Source: Sphingomonas paucimobilis (GTDB taxonomy: Bacteria > Pseudomonadota > Alphaproteobacteria > Sphingomonadales > Sphingomonadaceae). From it: a stretch of 12,094 nucleotides of DNA. The translations under genes and the position numbers were made by a program. This document shows positions 1 to 7,861 of the stretch, in pieces. Under the pieces are notes generated by a model. The model worked only from the letters and a program-made list of their open reading frames with translations. It made no database searches and was not told where the DNA came from. The number at the start of each line of letters is the position of its first letter. Position 1 is the first letter of the stretch. Location of the stretch: contig CAMAQU010000031.1 in NCBI GenBank assembly GCA_945860425.1, positions 1-12,094 of the forward strand, written 5' to 3'.

Positions 1-742
1 CAATGCTGTTTCGAGCATGGGCGCAGACCTCTTTCCTGTCCGCCAGCTGGCTTGGGTCATAAGGCTCAAGGAAGTGAACGCCCACTTCATAGCTTCCGCG
101 ACGCGTAAAGGCGCGCCAGGCGCTTTGCCCGCCTGTTTCTTCACCCAACCAAGCGATATCGCGGCCTTCATCACCAAAATCGAGCAAGACGGGCTGGATC
201 ATGATCGGCTTTGGAGGGGGGGCCAATGTCTCAAAAAGCGACGGCTTAAACGGCAAAAGGCCAAGGCCGTCCGACGTTGTCCCTTCCGGGAAGAGGGTGA
301 CGGACCAATTTTCCGCAATCGCTTCCCGGATGACATTGATCTGATCCGAAACCTGATGCTTGCCGGCGCGATTGACGAAGATGGTTTTGTTCTGCGCAGC
401 GAGCCAGCCGATGATCGGCCATTTGCGCACGCCATCCTGCGCGACAAAGGCTGTGCCTGTGACTCCGCCCAAAATGGGGATGTCGTGCCAAGACAAATGG
501 TTGGCAACGAAGAACACATCGTGGCGCAATCGCGTGCCATGAACTTTGACCCGCGCACCCAAAACTCGTGCGACAATGCGCAAATAGAGCATCGCCCATG
601 GCGAAGGTAGCTTTAGCGTCTGCCAGATTAAATGCAGCGGTAAGAGGATTGGCAGCGGCAGGCCAATCAACACCAGTCGCGCCGTCGCCAGCAGAACGTC
701 TTGAGGTTCGATTCGCGTGCGCGGGATACTGAGAATGGCCAA
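1..742 (-). CDS. Lysophospholipid acyltransferase (PlsC/OlsA type), 3' end cut by window edge
   Basis: Reading the minus strand gives 247 codons open to the left edge. Family role: transfer of an acyl group to a lysophospholipid, normally 1-acylglycerol-3-phosphate to phosphatidate, at the inner face of the cytoplasmic membrane. Seen: a hydrophobic segment at about residues 22-43, the catalytic HX4D box in NHLSWHD (His82, Asp87), a conserved FVNR block (122-125) that in this family contributes to glycerol-phosphate binding, and FPEGTTSDG (151-159). An FPEGT-T-x-DG version is also familiar from lyso-ornithine-lipid acyltransferases (OlsA), so phosphatidate or ornithine-lipid synthesis are both possible. 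No ATG precedes the first conserved region: the frame is closed by TGA upstream and the only sensible start is TTG at 742, with a weak AGGCGAGA about 6 bases before it. The first in-frame ATG (codon 51) would remove the membrane segment. With full members around 230-270 residues, little is missing. Confidence 0.9.
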   Translation of the reverse strand, partial: MAILSIPRTRIEPQDVLLATARLVLIGLPLPILLPLHLIWQTLKLPSPWAMLYLRIVARVLGARVKVHGTRLRHDVFFVANHLSWHDIPILGGVTGTAFVAQDGVRKWPIIGWLAAQNKTIFVNRAGKHQVSDQINVIREAIAENWSVTLFPEGTTSDGLGLLPFKPSLFETLAPPPKPIMIQPVLLDFGDEGRDIAWLGEETGGQSAWRAFTRRGSYEVGVHFLEPYDPSQLADRKEVCAHARNSI

Positions 743-782
743 TTTTGGTCTCGCCTGCTTACAATAAAAATCGCTTACGCCG

Positions 783-798
783 CACTGTCAGACAAGTG
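783..798. repeat. Short imperfect palindrome between acyltransferase and SDR genes
   Basis: The 16 bases CACTGTCAGACAAGTG pair CACT with AGTG and GTC with GAC, with one bulged A. It lies in the 72-base gap between the SDR stop and the acyltransferase start, about 40 bases upstream of the latter. It could be an operator or the core of a weak hairpin. There is no T-run, so it is not a good intrinsic terminator. The match may well be chance. Confidence 0.25.
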
Positions 799-814
799 TG
801 ACCAAGGCGTGACA

Positions 815-1579
815 TCACCGCGTTTTCAGGCGTAAAGCGTCCCAGCTCATATCCCCTGTCCATCCGCCATCCACAGGCAGACTGACCCCATTGAGGAATC
901 CATCCCCTTCGGCGAGAAATGCGATGGCGCGTGCGACATCATCGGGCTTTGCGAACCGGGCCATGGGCACGCGATTGATGATATCGTCATCGCCATAAGC
1001 GCCAGAGCCTTGGTCTGCGACATCCATTTCGGTCTTGATCCAGCCGGGGCAGACGGCGTTCACGCGGACACCACGACCGCCCCATTCCGCCGCAAGCGTG
1101 CGCGTGAGGCCGATCAGGCCGTGCTTAGAGGCATTATAGGCGGCCCGATGGATGACGCCGCCCAATCCCGCGACAGAGGCCACGTTGACAATGCTTCCTT
1201 GCCCCCGTGCCAACATCCCAGCACCAAGACTGCGGCTGAGCAGGAAGGGGCCTGCAAGGTTGATCGCCATGACCCGGTGCCATTGATCAAGGCTGGTCTC
1301 CTCTGCCGGGCAAATCAGGCTGATACCGGCATTGTTGACCAATATATCTGCACCGCCATGATCCTGGTCGATTTTGGCAGATAAGGCCGTCACAAAATCT
1401 TCTGAAGACACATCCCCGCTGATTGCGGAAATGCTGAGGCCTTCTGAGGAGAGGCGTGCGACTTGATCATCGAGCGGCTGAACATCCGTCATCACAACAT
1501 GATGCCCTTTTTGCGCGAGCAGCTTTGCGGTGGTGAGGCCCACGCCTTGCGCGGCACCCGTTACGACGGCGATTGTCAT
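815..1579 (-). CDS. Classical short-chain dehydrogenase/reductase (SDR), probably NAD-dependent
   Basis: A 254-residue protein of typical classical SDR length. Seen: cofactor motif TGAAQGVG (7-14), Asp32 at the end of the second strand (usually marks NAD rather than NADP), NNAG (82-85), and the catalytic set Asn107, Ser135, Tyr148, Lys152 (YNASK). A PGWIKT-type segment follows, as in other family members, and a VDGGW motif near the C-terminus is usual for FabG-like enzymes. It should interconvert an alcohol and a ketone; the substrate cannot be read from the sequence. The same frame stays open to 1789, but the ATG at 1579 gives the normal N-terminus directly before the Rossmann motif and has a GGGAAAG stretch 11 bases upstream. 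A longer start would run through the promoter region and into the divergent gene. Divergent placement next to the demethylation operon suggests, without proving, a role on the same substrate (for example a hydroxylated betaine). Confidence 0.93.
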   Translation of the reverse strand: MTIAVVTGAAQGVGLTTAKLLAQKGHHVVMTDVQPLDDQVARLSSEGLSISAISGDVSSEDFVTALSAKIDQDHGGADILVNNAGISLICPAEETSLDQWHRVMAINLAGPFLLSRSLGAGMLARGQGSIVNVASVAGLGGVIHRAAYNASKHGLIGLTRTLAAEWGGRGVRVNAVCPGWIKTEMDVADQGSGAYGDDDIINRVPMARFAKPDDVARAIAFLAEGDGFLNGVSLPVDGGWTGDMSWDALRLKTR

Positions 1580-1602
1580 TCTGCTCGGTCTTTCCCAATA
1601 TT

Positions 1603-1638
1603 TGCGACTGGCGCGTCCTAGCAAATCCCATGCGACTG
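1603..1638. repeat. Direct repeat TGCGACTG x2 in divergent intergenic region
   Basis: Identical 8-mers lie at 1603-1610 and 1631-1638, spaced 28 bases start to start, between the SDR and the demethylation operon. This spacing is slightly under three helical turns, so the two copies would lie roughly on one face. They could be half-sites for a regulator that senses the substrate, but an 8-base repeat is weak evidence. Confidence 0.25.
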
Positions 1639-1680
1639 TGATCCGAAAATTTTTTGAACCAATCCCAGCATAATAGCCAT

Positions 1681-1710
1681 TTGTCGCTGCTTGCGTCTGC
1701 GGCCTATTAT
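1681..1710 (+). promoter_or_regulatory. Candidate promoter of the demethylation operon
   Basis: TTGTCG (1681-1686) and TATTAT (1705-1710) are separated by 18 bases and match the sigma-70-type -35 and -10 boxes at four and five of six positions respectively. Transcription would begin near 1717, leaving a leader of about 30 bases that contains the AGGAG ribosome site at 1731-1735, ten bases before the ATG at 1746. It is the best-placed pair in the 166-base divergent region. This is a prediction by eye only. Confidence 0.45.
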
Positions 1711-1745
1711 CAGGATCAAATATCCCCATCAGGAGCGGGCTTGCC

Positions 1746-4163
1746 ATGCAAACATCGGCACGAGTTGTAATCATCGGCGGCGGAATCATGGGAGCAAGTT
1801 TGCTTTACCATCTCGCAGAGCTTGGCTGGACGGACTGCCTTTTGATCGAAAAGGATGAGCTGACATCAGGCTCCACCTGGCATGCGGCGGGGCAGTGCCC
1901 AAGCATCACCGGTAGCTATAATCTGGCGAAAATCCACGCCTATAGCAATGAACTCTATCCCAAGCTGGAAGAGATTACGGGTCAATATGTCAGCTGGCAT
2001 AAGTCCGGCGGCATTCGTCTGGCGACCAATGAGCGGGAATTGGCCTGGTTCAAATATATCCATGGCTATTCGAAGATCATCGGCTTCGACATGGAGATTA
2101 TTGACCCGGAAGAGATTCGGCGCATCAATCCCTTTGTGACGACCGACGGCGTGATCGCGGGCGCCCGGACGATGAGCGACGGCCATGCCGATCCCTCAGG
2201 CTTGTGTAACGCCCTTGCCATTGGCGCAAAGAATATGGGCGCAAAGATTGTTCGTAAGAACCGGGTGACGGGCCTGACCCAATTGCCATCAGGCGAATGG
2301 GATGTGGAAACCGAAAAGGGCACTGTTCGCGCCGAAATCGTCGTCAACGCGGCCGGCTGCTATGCGCGGCAAATCGCGCAAATGGCAGGCATTGATATTC
2401 CCGTGACGAATATGGAGCATCATTACGTCGTCACCGATCCTATTCCTGCGTTTAAGGACCGTGATGAGGAAATCCCCGTCATGCGTTGCTCTTATGTGTC
2501 CGGCTATTTCCGCCAGGAACAGAAAAGCGGCCTGATCGGCGTGTATGAGAATACAGGCTTGGCCGAGGCGTGGGCCCCGCGCGGTGGGCACCCGGAATGG
2601 GAGTCGACCAGCGAGTTGTTTCCGGAAGATCTAGAGCGGATTGCCCCTTGGCTTGAACGTGCGATGGAGCGGATGCCGATATTTGGTGAGGTTGGCCTCA
2701 GGCGCTTTGTTAACGGTGCTATCCCGCACACCCCCGATGGCGGGCCGTTATTGGGCCCGGCTGTGGGCCTGAAGAATTTCTGGCATTGTTGCGGCACCAG
2801 CTTTGGCATCGCGCAAGGCGGTGGCTCTGGTAAATATCTGGCGCAATGGATGGTCTATGGCGATGCCGACATCAACATGACCGAATTCGACCCGCGTCGT
2901 TACGGCCCCTATGCCGATGAAGATTATAGCCGCGATAAGGTGTTCTTGGATTACCGGATGACCTTCACAACCCGGCTTCCGGGTGAGGAAGAGCCCGACG
3001 GCCGTCCGCAAAAGACCAGCGCTTTGTATGACAAGCTTAAGGCGGCAGGCGCTGTTTATGGCGAAACCTATGGCTGGGAACGCCCCCAATATTTCGCGCT
3101 TGATGGCGCGGAAGAAGAAGGCGGCTACCAACGCACCAATAGCTTTGACGCGGTCGCCGCCGAAGTGAAGGCTGTGGCCGAAGGCGTCGGCGTGCTCGAT
3201 CTGTCTGGCTTCGCCAAATATGATGTCTGCGGGCCGGATGCGGAGGCTTTCCTCAACCGTATTTGCGCCAACCGCATGCCCAAGAAATTGGGTGGTATCG
3301 GCTTGGTGCACCCCTTGTCCATTCAAGGCCGTATTTACGGCGAGATGACGGTCACGCGCTTTGCCGACGATCATTTTTACTGCCTGTCGGCGGCGGCGGC
3401 TGAGCAACGCGATTGGGATTTGCTGATCCAAAGCAAATTGCCGCATGAGGACGTCACCATTCGCAATTTGACGATGGACTTGGGCGTATTGGTAATGAAC
3501 GGCCCGCGTTCGCGCGATGTGCTGGCAAAGCTCACCACATCCGACTTAACGAATGACGGTTTTCGCTGGTTAAGCGGTCAGGAAATCACAATCGCAGGCA
3601 TAAAAATGCGCGCGCTTCGTGTGTCTTATGCCGGTGAACTTGGGTGGGAGCTGCATCCGCCAATGGACGATCTTGCGGCGCTATATGATGCCATTTGGGA
3701 TGCGGGGCAGGACTATGGCATCGTCAATTACGGGCTCTATGCCGCGAATACGATGCGAATGGAAAAAGGCTATAAGGCTTGGGGCTCCGAACTCACAAAT
3801 GAACTGACGATGATTGAAGCCGACATGCCGCGCTTCATCAATTTCAACAAGGAAGACTTTGTCGGCAAGCAGGCAACGCTGGATGCGCCAGACCGTTTCC
3901 GCATTGTCTATGGGGAAGTCGCCGCAACCAATGTCGATGTCCGGGGGGCTGAACCCTGCCTGATTGGTGAAAACTGCATCGGCCTGACGACATCAGGGGG
4001 CTATGGTCACCGCGTGGGCAAGAGCCTCTTCTTTGCCTGTGTGTCGTTGGAGCAATCGGCCCCCGGGTCGACATTTGATATTTATCTGCAGGGGGAACGG
4101 CATCAGGCCGTGGTTTTGGCTGGTCCTGCTTATGATCCTGACAATGCAAAGATGAAGGTTTGA
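1746..4163 (+). CDS. Dimethylglycine-dehydrogenase-like FAD/GcvT fusion protein
   Basis: An 805-residue flavoprotein of the DMGDH/SARDH family, which oxidises an N-methyl group and passes the carbon to tetrahydrofolate as 5,10-methylene-THF. Seen: FAD Rossmann motif GGGIMG (11-16) with Glu35 for the ribose; STWHAAG (43-49), whose His46 sits where family members bind FAD covalently; EHHYV (224-228) and SGYF (252-255), matching the His/Tyr pair near the substrate in dimethylglycine oxidase. A central FAD-oxidoreductase domain (about 380-450) leads into a GcvT domain (about 460-710) and a GcvT C-terminal domain (about 715-800). GRIYGEMTV (528-536) has Glu533 where GcvT and the neighbouring paralogue have Asp; from memory mammalian DMGDH also has Glu here, whereas SARDH has Asp. 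VSYAGELGWEL is the conserved GcvT block. First gene of the operon, with AGGAG 10 bases before the ATG. Electrons probably go to ETF, which is not encoded here. The exact substrate is inferred. Confidence 0.85.
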   Translation: MQTSARVVIIGGGIMGASLLYHLAELGWTDCLLIEKDELTSGSTWHAAGQCPSITGSYNLAKIHAYSNELYPKLEEITGQYVSWHKSGGIRLATNERELAWFKYIHGYSKIIGFDMEIIDPEEIRRINPFVTTDGVIAGARTMSDGHADPSGLCNALAIGAKNMGAKIVRKNRVTGLTQLPSGEWDVETEKGTVRAEIVVNAAGCYARQIAQMAGIDIPVTNMEHHYVVTDPIPAFKDRDEEIPVMRCSYVSGYFRQEQKSGLIGVYENTGLAEAWAPRGGHPEWESTSELFPEDLERIAPWLERAMERMPIFGEVGLRRFVNGAIPHTPDGGPLLGPAVGLKNFWHCCGTSFGIAQGGGSGKYLAQWMVYGDADINMTEFDPRRYGPYADEDYSRDKVFLDYRMTFTTRLPGEEEPDGRPQKTSALYDKLKAAGAVYGETYGWERPQYFALDGAEEEGGYQRTNSFDAVAAEVKAVAEGVGVLDLSGFAKYDVCGPDAEAFLNRICANRMPKKLGGIGLVHPLSIQGRIYGEMTVTRFADDHFYCLSAAAAEQRDWDLLIQSKLPHEDVTIRNLTMDLGVLVMNGPRSRDVLAKLTTSDLTNDGFRWLSGQEITIAGIKMRALRVSYAGELGWELHPPMDDLAALYDAIWDAGQDYGIVNYGLYAANTMRMEKGYKAWGSELTNELTMIEADMPRFINFNKEDFVGKQATLDAPDRFRIVYGEVAATNVDVRGAEPCLIGENCIGLTTSGGYGHRVGKSLFFACVSLEQSAPGSTFDIYLQGERHQAVVLAGPAYDPDNAKMKV
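4154..4158 (+). promoter_or_regulatory. Ribosome binding site supporting a GTG start
   Basis: GAAGG lies inside the last codons of the preceding gene, 8 bases before GTG at 4167. It supports GTG as the start of the second FAD/GcvT gene, only 3 bases after the preceding TGA, and indicates coupled translation. Confidence 0.6.
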
Positions 4164-4166
4164 TCT

Positions 4167-6611
4167 GTGGCTGAACTTCCCAAAAAGGCGCGGGTCGTCA
4201 TCGTTGGTGGCGGCGTTATTGGCTGCTCCATTGCCTATCACCTGACCAAGATTGGCTGGGACGATGTTGTTTTGCTGGAACGCAAGCAATTGACCAGTGG
4301 GACGACTTGGCACGCGGCCGGTCTGGTGGGCCAGTTGCGCCCCTCCATCAACATGACCAAGCTCGCCAAATATACGGGCGAACTCTATCGCGGGCTGGAA
4401 GCAGAAACCGGTCAAGCCACAGGCTATCGCCAGTGCGGTTCCATTTCGATGGCGACCAATGCGGAGCGGTTTGAAGAGCTGAAACGCAGCGCTTCGATGG
4501 CGAAGGTATTTGACCTGCCCGTCCATGTCGTGACGCCGGAAGAGATCAAAGAGCTGGCAAACATCGTCAATGTCGATGATGTGGTCGGCGGCATTCACAT
4601 CCCCAGCGATGGCTATGCCAATGCCGTGGACATTACGCAGGCGCTTGCGAAGGGCGCACGCACCGGCGGCGCGCAGATTTTTGAGAACACCAAGGTCACA
4701 AAAATTCGCCATAATGGGGAGCGTGTGACGGGTGTCGATACCGATGATGGATCGATTGATGCTGATTATGTTGTGATCTGCGGCGGCATGTGGACGCGCG
4801 ATCTGGCGGCGAGCATTGGTGTTGCTGCACCGCTTCATGCGTGCGAACATTATTATGTTCTGTTCGAGGGCGTGGAGGGGATAGACAATACGTTGCCCGT
4901 GCTGCGCGACTATGATTATTGCGGCTATTATAAATATGATGCGGGCAAGTTGCTGGTTGGGGCCTTTGAACCCAATGCACGGCCATGGGGCATGGACGGC
5001 ATTTCCGAAGATTTCTGTTTTGATGAAATCGCCGGCAGCTTTGAGCATTTCGAGCCCTTGTTGATGGATGCCATGCGGCGCGTGCCTGCGCTAGAAAAAG
5101 CGGGCATTCAGAAATTCTTCTGTGGTCCGGAAAGCTTCACCCCCGATGTGCGCTATCATCTCGGCGAAAGTGCCGAGCTGAAGGGGTGCTTTGTCGCCGC
5201 TGGTCTCAACTCCATCGGCCTGCAATCCGCAGGCGGCGTTGGCAAGGTGATGGCCGACTGGATCCGTGATGGAATTCCGCCTGCGGATCTCTGGACAGTC
5301 GATATTCGACGCAACATGCCGTTCCAGATTAACCGCAAATATCTGCGCGAGCGCGTGACCGAGAGCCTTGGGCTGCTCTACGCGACGCATTATCCCTTCA
5401 AGCAATATGAAACCGCGCGCGGCGTCCGCCGTTCCGCCATTCATGATCGGCTCGTGGCGGCAGGCGCGTGTCACGGCGAGGCCTTTGGTTGGGAGCGGCC
5501 CAATTGGTATGGCGAACCCGGCAGCACGCCCAAATATGAATATAGCTATGGCCGCCAAAACTGGTTTGAGGCCAATGCCGAAGAGTGCAAAGCGGTGCGC
5601 GAGACGGTTGGCCTGTTCGACCAAAGCTCCTTTGCCAAATTCCGGTTGGAAGGGCGCGATGCCTGCGCCGTCCTGAACCGCGTGTGCGCCAATGATGTTG
5701 ATGTAGCCCCGGGCAAGCTGATCTATACCCAATGGTTGAATGACAAGGGTGGGATTGAGGCGGATTTGACGGTTACCCGACTGTCGCAGACCGCCTATCT
5801 CATCGTCACTGGGGCCGAGACAGAGGTGAAGGATTTCAACTGGCTGTCGCGGCACATTCCAGAGGATGCCCATGCCATTTTGACCAATGTGTCCTCTGCG
5901 ATGGGCGTGATCTCGATCATGGGGCCAAACGCGCGTGCGCTGCTCCAATCGATTTGCCCCAATGATTTATCGCATGAGGCCTTTCCCTTTGCGACGAGCC
6001 AGGAAATTGAGCTGGGCTATGCCATCGTGCGTGCCTCGCGCATCACTTATGTCGGCGAATTGGGTTGGGAACTTTATATCCCAACTGAATTCATGACGGG
6101 TGTCTATGATGAGATTGTCGCCGCAGGCGCGGCCTTTGGCCTTAAGCATTGCGGCTATCACGCGCTCAACGCGCTGCGCATGGAAAAGGCCTATCGCCAT
6201 TGGGGTCATGACATCACCGATGAAGATACGCCCTTGGAAGCTGGGCTTGGTTTTGCGGTAAAGATGGACAAGCCCGGCGGCTTCATTGGGCGTGATGCGC
6301 TTTTGAAGCAGAAGGAAGAGGGGCTGAAACAGCGCCTCGTTCAGTTCCTGCTGAAATCGCCAGAGCCGATGCTCTATCATAATGAGCCGATCTGGCAGGG
6401 CGACCGGATTGCGGGCTATATCCGCTCGGGCATGTACGCCCATACGCTCGGCGCGTCTTGTGGCCTTGGCTATGTGACGGCGGCAGCTGGCGGCGTTGTC
6501 GGCCCGATTGGCGCGGATGATTATGAAATCGAAATTGCGGGTGTGCGTTACCCTGTGACCGCGTCGCTCAAGCCCCTTTATGACCCTTCTAATGCACGGA
6601 TTAAAATCTGA
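4167..6611 (+). CDS. Sarcosine-dehydrogenase-like FAD/GcvT fusion protein
   Basis: An 814-residue paralogue of the gene before it, with the same domain order. Seen: GGGVIG (14-19) with Glu38; GTTWHAAG (45-52) with His49 as the likely covalent-FAD residue; EHYYV (227-231) and CGYY (252-255) for the active-site His/Tyr pair; central FAD-oxidoreductase domain about 380-450; GcvT domain about 455-715; C-terminal GcvT domain to the end. GGIEADLTVTR (528-538) keeps the folate-binding/catalytic Asp of GcvT at 533, and the DLSHEAFPF block (600-608) is very close to the DLSNEAFPF I remember from animal sarcosine dehydrogenase. The likely reaction is sarcosine (or another secondary methylamine) plus THF to glycine plus 5,10-methylene-THF. 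The GTG start is set by the GAAGG site and the 3-base spacing. It overlaps the next gene by one base. Choosing sarcosine over dimethylglycine rests on motif resemblance only. By eye identity to the upstream paralogue is low (roughly a third), so the duplication is old. Confidence 0.85.
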   Translation: MAELPKKARVVIVGGGVIGCSIAYHLTKIGWDDVVLLERKQLTSGTTWHAAGLVGQLRPSINMTKLAKYTGELYRGLEAETGQATGYRQCGSISMATNAERFEELKRSASMAKVFDLPVHVVTPEEIKELANIVNVDDVVGGIHIPSDGYANAVDITQALAKGARTGGAQIFENTKVTKIRHNGERVTGVDTDDGSIDADYVVICGGMWTRDLAASIGVAAPLHACEHYYVLFEGVEGIDNTLPVLRDYDYCGYYKYDAGKLLVGAFEPNARPWGMDGISEDFCFDEIAGSFEHFEPLLMDAMRRVPALEKAGIQKFFCGPESFTPDVRYHLGESAELKGCFVAAGLNSIGLQSAGGVGKVMADWIRDGIPPADLWTVDIRRNMPFQINRKYLRERVTESLGLLYATHYPFKQYETARGVRRSAIHDRLVAAGACHGEAFGWERPNWYGEPGSTPKYEYSYGRQNWFEANAEECKAVRETVGLFDQSSFAKFRLEGRDACAVLNRVCANDVDVAPGKLIYTQWLNDKGGIEADLTVTRLSQTAYLIVTGAETEVKDFNWLSRHIPEDAHAILTNVSSAMGVISIMGPNARALLQSICPNDLSHEAFPFATSQEIELGYAIVRASRITYVGELGWELYIPTEFMTGVYDEIVAAGAAFGLKHCGYHALNALRMEKAYRHWGHDITDEDTPLEAGLGFAVKMDKPGGFIGRDALLKQKEEGLKQRLVQFLLKSPEPMLYHNEPIWQGDRIAGYIRSGMYAHTLGASCGLGYVTAAAGGVVGPIGADDYEIEIAGVRYPVTASLKPLYDPSNARIKI

Positions 6612-7861
6612 TGACTGAGACTTCTGCAGACCTCATGGGCCGCCTGGCCGCCAATACGCGCGTCGGCTATAGCTTTGATCAGGAATTCTACGCCAGCGAC
6701 GCGGTGTTTCAGGCCGATATGGATCGGGTGATCAGCCGCAAATGGATTGTTGCAGGCCATGTGTCCCGCATTCCCAATAAGGGCGACTATTTCCTGTTCA
6801 AAATCGGCGCAGAACAGATCATCGTCATTCGTGAAAATGCAGACAGCGTCCGCGCCTTCTTCAATGTCTGCCGCCATCGCGGATCGACCATTTGTCAGGC
6901 GGAAAGCGGTAATGCGCCCCGGCTTGTCTGCCCCTATCATGCATGGACCTTTGGTCTGGACGGTCGGTTGATCTCCGCCCGGTTGATGCCAGAAGATTTT
7001 GATAAGGCCGAAAACAGCCTGATTCCTTGTCATACCCGCGTCTTTCACGGCCTGATCTTCATCAATATGAGCGAAGATGAGCCAGTCGATTTCGACGCGA
7101 CTTTCGGCGATATGGGGCCGATCCTCGATTATCATGGCATGGCCGATGCACGCATTGCCTATGCTGGCAGCTATCCGACGACCGCCAACTGGAAGCTTGT
7201 CGTCGAGAATTTCTTTGAATGCTATCACTGCGTCCCGTCGCATCCGGAATTCTGCTCGATGCACGCATCGGAATCGATCGTGGCTGTCGGCGCGGGGCCA
7301 AGCTCTGGCCCGGCCGATGCCATTGCCAGCTTCACCCCCAAATTGAAGGCATGGGAAGATGGGGCTGCTGCCCTTGGCCGCCCCATTGGCAATATGGATG
7401 ACGCGCCAGAGAGCAGCCATTTGCGCCTGTTGATGCAGCGGATGAATAAGGACGGATGGGCCTCTGAAACGAGGGATGGCACCGCTCCCGCGCCGCTGAT
7501 GGGCAAACGGACACAGGCCGATGGCGGGCGCATGCACCTAAGCTTCAGCCCGTTCAGCCAGCTTGTCGCCGACGATCATTTCGTCATCCTGTTCCAGTTC
7601 ACGCCACGGTCTGCCTTGGCCTGTGATGTAGAGATGATTTGGCTCGTCGATGGACGCGCCACCGAAGATCAGGTCGATATCGACAAGATGATCTGGGGCT
7701 ATCACGCGACCACAACGCAGGACAAAGTGATTACGGAAAATAATCAGGCGGGCATCATGTCCAGCCGCTATCGTCCCGGTCGCTATTCTGATCAGGAAGG
7801 CAGCGTCATCAAGTTCCAGAAATGGTATCTCAACCAATTCGGGCTTGAGCGGGCGGAATGA
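6611..7861 (+). CDS. Rieske non-haem iron oxygenase alpha subunit, quaternary-amine (betaine/carnitine) demethylase type
   Basis: A 416-residue ring-hydroxylating-oxygenase alpha subunit. Seen: Rieske [2Fe-2S] ligands Cys87-X-His89 and Cys107-X2-His110 (CRHRG ... CPYHAW); mononuclear iron ligands His206 and His211 in NFFECYHCVPSH (200-211), with Asp371 in TTQDKVITENNQ as a plausible third ligand. Glu203 holds the place of the Asp that bridges the two metal centres in naphthalene-type dioxygenases; Glu at this position is known from carnitine monooxygenase CntA and occurs in related betaine demethylases. This plus the operon partners points to oxidative N-demethylation of a trimethyl- or dimethyl-ammonium compound, most simply glycine betaine to dimethylglycine plus formaldehyde (GbcA role). 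Stachydrine, carnitine or choline are alternatives. ATG overlaps the previous TGA by one base (TGATG) and no strong Shine-Dalgarno is visible, so translation is probably coupled. The electron-donating reductase is not in the window. Confidence 0.88.
   Translation: MTETSADLMGRLAANTRVGYSFDQEFYASDAVFQADMDRVISRKWIVAGHVSRIPNKGDYFLFKIGAEQIIVIRENADSVRAFFNVCRHRGSTICQAESGNAPRLVCPYHAWTFGLDGRLISARLMPEDFDKAENSLIPCHTRVFHGLIFINMSEDEPVDFDATFGDMGPILDYHGMADARIAYAGSYPTTANWKLVVENFFECYHCVPSHPEFCSMHASESIVAVGAGPSSGPADAIASFTPKLKAWEDGAAALGRPIGNMDDAPESSHLRLLMQRMNKDGWASETRDGTAPAPLMGKRTQADGGRMHLSFSPFSQLVADDHFVILFQFTPRSALACDVEMIWLVDGRATEDQVDIDKMIWGYHATTTQDKVITENNQAGIMSSRYRPGRYSDQEGSVIKFQKWYLNQFGLERAE

Noticed and set aside
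17..610. 197-codon open frame on the plus strand, and two minus-strand frames in the same area
   Set aside because: The third minus frame encodes an acyltransferase with HX4D and FPEGT motifs throughout this stretch, so the others are shadows.
1597..1624. Minus-strand promoter for the SDR (TTGCTA, 16 bases, AATATT)
   Set aside because: Transcription from it would start at or inside the presumed ribosome site, leaving almost no leader. The match is poor enough to be chance.
1580..1789. Possible 70-residue N-terminal extension of the SDR
   Set aside because: It would cross the promoter and ribosome site of the divergent operon and overlap its first codons. It contains no SDR motif, while the ATG at 1579 gives the normal family N-terminus.
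3993..5048. 351-codon open frame on the minus strand
   Set aside because: It lies opposite the junction of the two FAD/GcvT genes, has no recognisable motif, and is rich in His, Ile and Ala as expected for the antisense of GC-rich coding DNA.
5091..5948. 285-codon open frame on the minus strand
   Set aside because: It is the antisense of a well-conserved FAD/GcvT gene, with no ribosome site or protein motif.
6578..7537. 319-codon open frame on the minus strand opposite the Rieske gene
   Set aside because: The plus strand carries complete Rieske and iron-binding motifs in the same stretch. The antisense product resembles no family.
6611..7861. Annotation as an aromatic ring-hydroxylating dioxygenase for aromatic degradation
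   Set aside because: There is no beta subunit, ferredoxin or ring-cleavage gene nearby. The bridging residue is Glu, and the operon partners are methylamine demethylases.
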